From contig NW_027488365.1 in the NCBI RefSeq assembly GCF_051014445.1, forward strand, positions 9,936,001 through 10,000,000: DNA of 64,000 bases, in the 5' to 3' direction. The first letter of the stretch is position 1; each line of letters opens with the position of its first letter. The notes beneath the pieces are model-generated. The model worked only from the letters and a program-made list of their open reading frames with translations, did not search any database and was not told the origin of the DNA. A program made the position numbers and the translations under genes. Shown here one piece after another: positions 38,801 through 49,019 of the stretch. Origin of the DNA: Colletes latitarsis (taxonomy: Eukaryota > Arthropoda > Insecta > Hymenoptera > Colletidae).

Positions 38801-41800
38801 TTAGAGGATAACGCATGTTAGGTCTAGGTTAGGTCTGGGATTTTCACTCATCAGACTCATACTTTCGCATTCTTCACATACTTGTTGAACGGATCCTGGG
38901 TTTTTTCTAGTTTGGATCACGTAGTAATGTGGGTCCACACTGAAACAATCAATTAAACCTGGTCTTGATAAATATTTTAGAGGATAACGCATGTTAGGTC
39001 TGGGATAGGTCTGGGATTTGCCCTCATCAGACTCATACTTTCGCACACTTCACATACTCGTTGAACAGATCCTGGGTTTTTTCTGGTTTGGATCACGTAG
39101 TAATGTGGTATCACACTGAAACAATCGATGAAACCTGGTTTCGATCAATATCTTAGAGGACAACGCAAGTTAGGTCTGGGATAGGTCTGGGATTTGACCT
39201 CATCAGACTCATACTTTCGCGTTTTTCACATACTTGTTGAAGAGATCCTGGGTTTTTTCTGGTTTGGATCGCATAGTAATGTGTTACCACACTGAAACAG
39301 TCGATTAAACCAGGTTTCGATCAATATTTTTGAGGATAACGCATGTTAGGTCTAGGTTAGGCCTGGGATTTTCACTCATCAGTCTCATACTTTCGCATTC
39401 TTCTCATACTTGTTGAACGGATCCTGGGTTTTTGCTGGTTTGGATCACGTAGTAATGTGGGACCACACAGAAGCAATCAATTAAACCTGGTCTTGATAAA
39501 TATTTTAGAGGATAACGCATGTTAGGTCTGGGTTAGGTCTAGGATTTGCCCTCGTCAGGCTCAAACTTTCGCATATCTCTCATACTTCATGGCTAGATCC
39601 TGGGCTATTTCTGGATTGTATCACGTAGTAGTATGGTACCACACTGAAACAGTCGATTAAACCTGGTTTCGATCAATATTTTTGAGGATAACGCATGTTA
39701 GGTCTAGGTTAGGCCTGGGATTTTCACTCATCAGACACTTACTTTCGCATTCTTCACATACTTGTTGAACGGATCCTGGGTTTTTTCTGGTTTGGATCAC
39801 GTAGTAATGTGGGACAACACGGAAACAGTCAATTAAACCTGGTTTCGATCAATATATTAGAGAATAATTCATGTTAGGTCTAGGTTAGGTCTGGGATTTG
39901 CTCTCATCAGGCTCATTCTTTCGCATATTTCTCATACTTGATGGCTAGATCCTGGGCTTTTTCTGGATTGCATAACGTAGTAATGAAGTACAACACTGAA
40001 ACAGTCAATTAAACCTGGATTCCATCAATATCTTAGAGGACAACGCAAGTTAGGTCTGGGATAGGTCTGGGATTTGCCCACATCAGGCTCATACTTTCGC
40101 GTTTTTCACATACTCGTTGAACAGATCCTGGGTTATTTTCTGGTTTGGATCGCATAGTAATGTGTTACCACACTGAAACAGTCGATTAAACCAGGTTTCA
40201 ATCAATATTTTTGAGGATAACGCATGTTAGGTCTAGGTTAGGCCTGGGATTTTCACTCATCAGTCTCATACTTTCGCATTCTTCTCATACTTGTTGAATG
40301 GATCCTGGGTTTTTGCTGGTTTGGATCACGTAGTAATGTGGTACCACACGGAAACAGTCAATTAAACCTGGTTTCGATCAATATATTAGAGAATAATTCA
40401 TGTTAGGTCTAGGTTAGGTCTGGGATTTGCTCTCATCAGGCTCATTCTTTCGCATATTTCTCATACTTGATGGCTAGATCCTGGGCTTTTTCTGGATTGC
40501 ATAACGTAGTAATGAAGTACAACATTGAAACAGTCAATTAAACCTGGATTCCATCAATATCTTAGAGGACAACGCAAGTTAGGTCTGGGATAGGTCTGGG
40601 ATTTGCCCACATCAGGCTCATACATTCGCGTTTTTCACATACTCGTTGAACAGATCCTCGGTTATTTTCTGGTTTGGATAGCATAGTAATGTGGTACCAC
40701 ACTGAAACAGTCGGTTAAACCAGGTTTCGATCAATATTTTTGAGGATAACGCATGTTAGGTCTAGGTTAGGCCTGGGATTTTCACTCATCAGTCTCATAC
40801 TTTCGCATTCTTCTCATACTTGTTGAACGGATCCTGGGTTTTTGCTGTTTTGGATCACGTAGTAATGTGGGACCACACAGAAGCAATCAATTAAACCTGG
40901 TCTTGATAAATATTTTAGAGGATAACGCATGTTAGGTCTGGGTTAGGTCTAGGATTTGCCCTCGTCAGGCTCAAACTTTCGCATATTTCTCATACTTCAT
41001 GGCTAGATCCTGGGCTATTTCTGGATTGTATCACGTAGTAATGTGGTACCACACAGAAACAGTCAATTAAACCTGGTTTCGATGAATATTTTAGAGGATA
41101 ACGCAAGTTAGGTCTGGGATAGGTCTGGGATTTTCCCTCATCAGGCTCATACTTTCGCGTTTTTCACATACTTGTTGAACAGATCCTGGGTTTTTTTCTG
41201 GATTGGGTGACGTAGTAGTGTGGTACCACACTGAAACAGTCGATTAAACCTGGTTTCGATCAATATTTTTGAGGATAACGCATGTTAGGTCTAGGTTAGG
41301 CCTGGGATTTTAACTCATCAGACACTTACTTTCGCATTCTTCACATACGTGTTGAACGGATCCTGGGTTTTTTCTGGTTTGGATCACGTAGTAATGTGGG
41401 ACCAGACGGAAACAGTCAATTAAACCTGGGTTCGATCAATATATTAGAGAATAATTCATGTTAGGTCTAGGTTAGGTCTGGGATTTGCTCTCATCAGGCT
41501 CATTCTTTCGCATATTTCTCATACTTGATGGCTAGATCCTGGGCTTTTTCTTGATTGCATAACGTAGTAATGAAGTACAACATTGAAACAGTCAATTAAA
41601 CCTGGATTTCATCAATATCTTAGAGGACAACGCAAGTTAGGTCTGGGATAGGTCTGGGATTTGCCCACATCAGGCTCATACTTTCGCGTTTTTCACATAC
41701 TCGTTGAACAGATCCTGGGTTATTTTCTGGTTTGGATCGCATAGTAATGTGTTACCACACTGAAACATTCGATTAAACCAGGTTTCGATCAATATTTTTG

Positions 41801-42811
41801 AGGATAACGCATGTTAGGTCTAGGTTAGGCCTGGGATTTTCACTCATCAGTCTCATACTTTCGCATTCTTCTCATACTTGTTGAACGGATCCTGGGTTTT
41901 TGCTGGTTTGGATCACGTAGTAATGTGGGACCACACGGAAACAGTCAATTAAACCTGGTTTCGATCAATATATTAGAGAATAGTTCATGTTAGGTCTAGG
42001 TTAGGTCTGGGATTTGCTCTCATCAGGCTCATTCTTTCGCATATTTCTCATACTTGATGGCTAGATCCTGGGCTTTTTCTGGATTGCATCACGTAGTAAT
42101 GGAGTACAACACTGAAACAGTCAATTAAACCTGGTTACCATCAATATCTTAGAGGACAACGCAAGTTAGGTCTGGGATAGTTCTGGGATTTGCCCACATC
42201 AGACTCATACTTTCGCGTTTTTCACATACTTGTCGAAGAGATCCTGGGTTTTTTCTGGTTTGGATCACGTAGTAGTGTGGTACCACACTGAAACAGTCCA
42301 TTAAACCTGGTTTGGATCAACATTTTAGAGGATAACGCATGTTAGGTCTAGGTTAGGTCTGGGATTTTCACTCATCAGACTCATACTTTCGCATTCTTCA
42401 CATACTTGTTGAACGGATCCTGTGTTTTTTCTGGTTTGGATCACGTAGTAATGTGGTACCACACTGAAACAGTCAATTAAACCTGGTTTTGATCAATATC
42501 TTAGAGAATAATTCATGTTAGGTCTAGGTTAGGTCTGGGATTTGCCGTCATCAGGCTCATACTTTCGCATATTTCTCATACTTCATGGCTGGATCCTGGG
42601 CTATTTCTGGATTGGATCATGTAGTAATGTGGTACCACACTGAAACAGTCAATTAAACCTGGTTTGGATCAATATTTTTAGAGGATAACGCATGTTAGGT
42701 CTAGGTTAGCCCTGGGATTTTCACTCATCAGACTCATACTTTCGCATTCTTCACATACTTGTTGAACGGATCCTGGGTTTTTTCTGGTTTGGTTCACGTA
42801 GTAATGTGGTA

Positions 42812-42987
42812 CCACACTGAAACATTCAATTAAACCTGATCTTGATAAATATTTCAGAGTATAACGCATGTTAGGTCTGGGTTAGCTCTAGGATTTGCCC
42901 TCATCAGGCTCATACTTTCGCATATTTCTCATACTTCATGGCTAGATCCTGGGCTGTTTCTGGATTGTATCACGTAGTAATGTGGTA
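42812..42987 (+). repeat. Subfamily D monomer (reference example)
   Basis: This 176-bp unit shows the D signature: a TCTTGATAAATATTT left part, the 11-bp words in the order GTTAGGTCTGG then GTTAGSTCTAG (reversed relative to A and B), GATTTGCCCTCATCAGG, GCATATTTCTCATACTTCATGG, and GGGCTRTTTCTGGATTGTATC with a GTGGTACCACG end. Its right half resembles B and its left half resembles E, so D may be an old B/E recombinant. That origin is inference. Confidence 0.8.
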
Positions 42988-43339
42988 CCACGCTGAAACA
43001 GTCAATTAAACCTGGTTTCGATCAATATTTTAGAGGATAACGCAAGTTAGGTCTGGCATAGGTCTAGGATTCGCCCTCTTCAGACTCATACTTTCGCATA
43101 TTTCTCATACTAGATGGCTAGTTCCTGGGCTTTTTCTGGATTGCATCACGTAGTAATGAAGTACAACACTGAAACACTCAATTAAACCTGGTTTCGATCA
43201 ATATTATTGAGGATAACGCATGTTAGGTCTAGGTTAGGCCTGGGATTTTCACTCATCAGACTCATACTTTCGCATTCTTCACATACTTGTTGAACGGATC
43301 CTGGGTTTTTTCTGGTTTGGATCACGTAGTAATGTAGGA

Positions 43340-43515
43340 CCACACTGAGACAGTCAATTAAACCTGGTTTGGATCAATATTTTAGAGAATAATTCATGTT
43401 AGGTCTAGGTTAGGTCTGGGATTTGCTCTCATCAGGCTCATTCTTTCGCATATTTCTCATACTTGATGGCTAGATCCTGGGCTTTTTCTGGATTGCATCT
43501 CGTAGTAATGAAGTG
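43340..43515 (+). repeat. Subfamily B monomer (reference example)
   Basis: This 176-bp unit shows the B signature: TTAGAGAATAATTCATG in place of AGAGGATAACGCATG, TTGCTCTCATCAGGCTCATTC, GCATATTTCTCATACTTGATGG, GGGCTTTTTCTGGATTGCATC, and an AAGTGCAACACTG or AAGTACAACACTG junction to the next unit. The end change destroys the GTGGTACCAC palindrome found at most other junctions. The unit after a GAAGTACAAC end nearly always starts as C (TTTCCATCAATATC), so B and C travel as a linked pair. Confidence 0.85.
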
Positions 43516-43691
43516 CAACACTGAAACAGTCAATTAAACCTGGTTTCCATCAATATCTTAGAGGACAACGCAAGATAGGTCTGGGATAGGTCTGGGACTT
43601 GCCCTCATCACGCTCATACTTTCGCGTTTTTGACATACTTGTTGAACAGATCCTGGGTTTTTTCTGGTTTGGATCACGTAGTAGTGTGGTA
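43516..43691 (+). repeat. Subfamily C monomer (reference example)
   Basis: This 176-bp unit shows the C signature: CCATCAATATCTTAGAGGAC, AACGCAAG, the second 11-bp word beginning GATAGG, GCGTTTTTCACATAC (here TTTTTGAC) after CTTTCG, GAACAGATCCTGGG, and often an AGTAGTGTGGTACC end. That end creates a perfect 16-bp palindrome with the start of the next unit. C usually closes an A-B-C or A-D-C trimer. Confidence 0.85.
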
Positions 43692-43867
43692 CCACACTGA
43701 AACAGTCCATTAAACCAGGTTTGGATCAATATTTTTGAGGATAACGCATGTTAGGTCTAGGTTAGGTCGGGGATTTTCACTCATCAGACTCATACTTTCG
43801 CATTCTTCACATACTTGTTGAACGGATCCTGGGTTTTTTCTGGTTTGGATCACGTAGTAATGTGGTA
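43692..43867 (+). repeat. Subfamily A monomer (reference example)
   Basis: This 176-bp unit is a good example of subfamily A. It has TTTTTGAGG or TTTTAGAGG before the 11-bp words, a TTTTCACTCATCAGACTC box, GCATTCTTCACATAC after CTTTCG, and GAACGGATCCTGGG, which contains a BamHI site. Subfamily A is the most frequent type and supplies the first member of most trimers. Its left third comes in several forms (CCATTAAACCTGGTTTGG, CGATTAAACCAGGTTTCG), which suggests past exchange between units. Its last bases are often GTGGGACCAC when a B unit follows. Confidence 0.85.
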
Positions 43868-44085
43868 CCACACTGAAACAGTCGATTGAACCTGGTTTCG
43901 ATCAGTATTTTAGACGATAACGCAACATAAGTCTGGGATAGGTCTGGGATTTGACCTCATCAGACTCATACTTTCGCGTTTTTCACATACTTGTTGAAGA
44001 GATCCTGGGTTTTTTCTGGTTTGGATCTCGTAGTAGTGTGGTACCACACTGAAACAGTCCATTAAACCTGGTTTGGATCAATATT

Positions 44086-47000
44086 TTAGAGGATAACGCA
44101 TGTTAGGTCTAGGTTAGGTCTGGGATTTTCACTCATCAGACTCATACTTTCGCATTCTTCACATACTTGTTGAACGGATCCTGGGTTTTTTCTAGTTTGG
44201 ATCACGTAGTAATGTGGGTCCACACTGAAACAATCAATTAAACCTGGTCTTGATAAATATTTTAGAGGATAACGCATGTTAGGTCTGGGATAGGTCTGGG
44301 ATTTGCCCTCATCAGACTCATACTTTCGCACACTTCACATACTCGTTGAACAGATCCTGGGTTTTTTCTGGTTTGGATCACGTAGTAATGTGGTATCACA
44401 CTGAAACAATCGATGAAACCTGGTTTCGATCAATATCTTAGAGGACAACGCAAGTTAGGTCTGGGATAGGTCTGGGATTTGACCTCATCAGACTCATACT
44501 TTCGCGTTTTTCACATACTTGTTGAAGAGATCCTGGGTTTTTTCTGGTTTGGATCGCATAGTAATGTGTTACCACACTGAAACAGTCGATTAAACCAGGT
44601 TTCGATCAATATTTTTGAGGATAACGCATGTTAGGTCTAGGTTAGGCCTGGGATTTTCACTCATCAGTCTCATACTTTCGCATTCTTCTCATACTTGTTG
44701 AACGGATCCTGGGTTTTTGCTGGTTTGGATCACGTAGTAATGTGGGACCACACAGAAGCAATCAATTAAACCTGGTCTTGATAAATATTTTAGAGGATAA
44801 CGCATGTTAGGTCTGGGTTAGGTCTAGGATTTGCCCTCGTCAGGCTCAAACTTTCGCATATTTCTCATACTTCATGGCTAGATCCTGGGCTATTTCTGGA
44901 TTGTATCACGTAGTAGTGTGGTACCACACTGAAACAGTCGATTAAACCTGGTTTCGATCAATATTTTTGAGGATAACGCATGTTAGGTCTAGGTTAGGCC
45001 TGGGATTTTCACTCATCAGACACTTACTTTCGCATTCTTCACATACTTGTTGAACGGATCCTGGGTTTTTTCTGGTTTGGATCACGTAGTAATGTGGGAC
45101 CACACGGAAACAGTCAATTAAACCTGGTTTCGATCAATATATTAGAGAATAATTCATGTTAGGTCTAGGTTAGGTCTGGGATTTGCTCTCATCAGGCTCA
45201 TTCTTTCGCATATTTCTCATACTTGATGGCTAGATCCTGGGCTTTTTCTGGATTGCATAACGTAGTAATGAAGTACAACACTGAAACAGTCAATTAAACC
45301 TGGATTCCATCAATATCTTAGAGGACAACGCAAGTTAGGTCTGGGATAGGTCTGGGATTTGCCCACATCAGGCTCATACTTTCGCGTTTTTCACATACTC
45401 GTTGAACAGATCCTGGGTTATTTTCTGGTTTGGATCGCATAGTAATGTGTTACCACACTGAAACAGTCGATTAAACCAGGTTTCAATCAATATTTTTGAG
45501 GATAACGCATGTTAGGTCTAGGTTAGGCCTGGGATTTTCACTCATCAGTCTCATACTTTCGCATTCTTCTCATACTTGTTTAACGGATCCTGGGTTTTTG
45601 CTGGTTTGGATCACGTAGTAATGTGGGACCACACGGAAACAGTCAATTAAACCTGGTTTCGATCAATATATTAGAGAATAATTCATGTTAGGTCTAGGTT
45701 AGGTCTGGGATTTGCTCTCATCAGGCTCATTCTTTCGCATATTTCTCATACTTGATGGCTAGATCCTGGGCTTTTTCTGGATTGCATAACGTAGTAATGA
45801 AGTACAACATTGAAACAGTCAATTAAACCTGGATTCCATCAATATCTTAGAGGACAACGCAAGTTAGGTCTGGGATAGGTCTGGGATTTGCCCACATCAG
45901 GCTCATACATTCGCGTTTTTCACATACTCGTTGAACAGATCCTCGGTTATTTTCTGGTTTGGATAGCATAGTAATGTGGTACCACACTGAAACAGTCGAT
46001 TAAACCAGGTTTCGATCAATATTTTTGAGGATAACGCATGTTAGGTCTAGGTTAGGCCTGGGATTTTCACTCATCAGACTCATACTTTCGCATTCTTCTC
46101 ATACTTGTTGAACGGATCCTGGGTTTTTGCTGTTTTGGATCACGTAGTAATGTGGGACCACACAGAAGCAATCAATTAAACCTGGTCTTGATAAATATTT
46201 TAGAGGATAACGCATGTTAGGTCTGGGTTAGGTCTAGGATTTGCCCTCGTCAGGCTCAAACTTTCGCATATTTCTCATACTTCATGGCTAGATCCTGGGC
46301 TATTTCTGGATTGTATCACGTAGTAATGTGGTACCACACAGAAACAGTCAATTAAACCTGGTTTCGATGAATATTTTAGAGGATAACGCAAGTTAGGTCT
46401 GGGATAGGTCTGTGATTTTCCCTCATCAGGCTCATACTTTCGCGTTTTTCACATACTTGTTGAACAGATCCTGGGTTTTTTTCTGGATTGGGTGACGTAG
46501 TAGTGTGGTACCACACTGAAACAGTCGATTAAACCTGGTTTCGATCAATATTTTTGAGGATAACGCATGTTAGGTCTAGGTTAGGCCTGGGATTTTAACT
46601 CATCAGACACTTACTTTCGCATTCTTCACATACGTGTTGAACGGATCCTGGGTTTTTTCTGGTTTGGATCACGTAGTAATGTGGGACCAGACGGAAACAG
46701 TCAATTAAACCTGGTTTCGATCAATATATTAGAGAATAATTCATGTTAGGTCTAGGTTAGGTCTGGGATTTGCTCTCATCAGGCTCATTCTTTCGCATAT
46801 TTCTCATACTTGATGGCTAGATCCTGGGCTTTTTCTGGATTGCATAACGTAGTAATGAAGTACAACATTGAAACAGTCAATTAAACCTGGATTTCATCAA
46901 TATCTTAGAGGACAACGCAAGTTAGGTCTGGGATAGGTCTGGGATTTGCCCACATCAGGCTCATACTTTCGCGTTTTTCACATACTCGTTGAACAGATCC

Positions 47001-49017
47001 TGGGTTATTTTCTGGTTTGGATCGCATAGTAATGTGTTACCACACTGAAACATTCGATTAAACCAGGTTTCGATCAATATTTTTGAGGATAACGCATGTT
47101 AGGTCTAGGTTAGGCCTGGGATTTTCACTCATCAGTCTCATACTTTCGCATTCTTCTCATACTTGTTGAACGGATCCTGGGTTTTTGCTGGTTTGGATCA
47201 CGTAGTAATGTGGGACCACACGGAAACAGTCAATTAAACCTGGTTTCGATCAATATATTAGAGAATAGTTCATGTTAGGTCTAGGTTAGGTCTGGGATTT
47301 GCTCTCATCAGGCTCATTCTTTCGCATATTTCTCATACTTGATGGCTAGATCCTGGGCTTTTTCTGGATTGCATCACGTAGTAATGGAGTACAACACTGA
47401 AACAGTCAATTAAACCTGGTTACCATCAATATCTTAGAGGACAACGCAAGTTAGGTCTGGGATAGTTCTGGGATTTGCCCACATCAGACTCATACTTTCG
47501 CGTTTTTCACATACTTGTTGAAGAGATCCTGGGTTTTTTCTGGTTTGGATCACGTAGTAGTGTGGTACCACACTGAAACAGTCCATTAAACCTGGTTTGG
47601 ATCAACATTTTAGAGGATAACGCATGTTAGGTCTAGGTTAGGTCTGGGATTTTCACTCATCAGACTCATACTTTCGCATTCTTCACATACTTGTTTAACG
47701 GATCCTGTGTTTTTTCTGGTTTGGATCACGTAGTAATGTGGTACCACACTGAAACAGTCAATTAAACCTGGTTTTGATCAATATCTTAGAGAATAATTCA
47801 TGTTAGGTCTAGGTTAGGTCTGGGATTTGCCGTCATCAGGCTCATACTTTCGCATATTTCTCTTACTTCATGGCTGGATCCTGGGCTATTTCTGGATTGG
47901 ATCATGTAGTAATGTGGTACCACACTGAAACAGTCAATTAAACCTGGTTTGGATCAATATTTTTAGAGGATAACGCATGTTAGGTCTAGGTTAGCCCTGG
48001 GATTTTCTCTCATCAGACTCATACTTTCGCATTCTTCACATACTTGTTGAACGGATCCTGGGTTTTTTCTGGTTTGGTTCACGTAGTAATGTGGTACCAC
48101 ACTGAAACATTCAATTAAACCTGATCTTGATAAATATTTCAGAGTATAACGCATGTTAGGTCTGGGTTAGCTCTAGGATTTGCCCTCATCAGGCTCATAC
48201 TTTCGCATATTTCTCATACTTCATGGCTAGATCCTGGGCTGTTTCTGGATTGTATCACGTAGTAATGTGGTACCACGCTGAAACAGTCAATTAAACCTGG
48301 TTTCGATCAATATTTTAGAGGATAACGCAAGTTAGGTCTGGCATAGGTCTGGGATTCGCCCTCTTCAGACTCATACTTTCGCATATTTCTCATACTAGAT
48401 GGCTAGTTCCTGGGCTTTTTCTGGATTGCATCACGTAGTAATGAAATACAACACTGAAACACTCAATTAAACCTGGTTTCGATCAATATTATTGAGGATA
48501 ACGCATGTTAGGTCTAGGTTAGGCCTGGGATTTTCACTCATCAGACTCATACTTTCGCATTCTTCACATACTTGTTGAACGGATCCTGGGTTTTTTCTGG
48601 TTTGGATCACGTAGTAATGTAGGACCACACTGAGACAGTCAATTAAACCTGGTTTGGATCAATATTTTAGAGAATAATTCATGTTAGGTCTAGGTTAGGT
48701 CTGGGATTTGCTCTCATCAGGCTCATTCTTTCGCATATTTCTCATACTTGATGGCTAGATCCTGGGCTTTTTCTGGATTGCATCTCGTAGTAATGAAGTG
48801 CAACACTGAAACAGTCAATTAAACCTGGTTTCCATCAATATCTTAGAGGACAACGCAAGATAGGTCTGGGATAGGTCTGGGACTTGCCCTCATCACGCTC
48901 ATACTTTCGCGTTTTTGACATACTTCTGAACAGATCCTGGGTTTTTTCTGGTTTGGATCACGTAGTAGTGTGGTACCACACTGAAACAGTCCATTAAACC
49001 AGGTTTGGATCAATATT
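44086..49017 (+). repeat. 30-mer derivative lacking two monomers (28-mer, 4,932 bp)
   Basis: This matches copy 2 at an offset of 5,285 bp through m28, then goes directly to m1 of the next unit, so m29 and m30 are missing. The shortfall of 353 bp is two monomers plus one base lost at CATACTTCTGAAC near 48,925. Other private changes include CTGTGATTTTCCC near 46,410, TCTCTTACTTC near 47,862 and GAAATACAACACTG near 48,443. Confidence 0.9.
44220..44395 (+). repeat. Subfamily E monomer (reference example)
   Basis: This 176-bp unit shows the E signature: AATCAATTAAACCTGGTC, TTGATAAATATTTTAG, the second 11-bp word beginning GATAGG, TTGCCCTCATCAGACTC, and GCACACTTCACATACTCG after CTTTCG. Many E units elsewhere have a TTATTTTCTGG T tract and an ACATAG or GCATAG end. 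E is the rarest type in the 30-mer (one per unit) but common before 10 kb and between 53 and 61 kb. Confidence 0.8.
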
Positions 49018-49019
49018 TT
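49002..49019 (+). repeat. Recombination junction, m28/m29 to m1
   Basis: The left side has TTAAACCAGG as at the start of m29 and the right side has TTAGAGGATAACGC as in m1. Both share the 18-bp word covering 49,002-49,019, so the crossover lies in it or at its edge. The event removed two monomers in register. Confidence 0.85.

Larger units (their letters stand above)
38801..44085 (+). repeat. 30-mer higher-order repeat, copy 2 (5,285 bp)
   Basis: Second full copy of the 30-mer. It is nearly identical to copy 1; one private change is CATATCTCTCAT near 39,573. Copies 1 and 2 share GTAGTAGTATGG, GGGACAACACGG and GAATGGATCC, whereas copy 3 has GTAGTAGTGTGG, GGGACCACACGG and TTAACGGATCC at those points. 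Copies 1 and 2 are therefore closest relatives. The unit length is 30 x 176 plus 5, explained by a few monomers with an extra T, such as m23 at 42,635-42,811 (177 bp). Confidence 0.92.

Noticed and set aside
38801..39046. Recurrent minus-strand reading frames of 63-89 codons, several encoding identical peptides, for example here and at 33,516, 44,086 and 53,243.
   Set aside because: They are the same part of the monomer in each copy. The 176-bp period shifts frame each unit, lengths change with single-base differences, and identity between copies follows from higher-order repeat copying. There is no domain, promoter or splice evidence. Ribosome profiling or a low dN/dS among divergent copies would be needed to reconsider.
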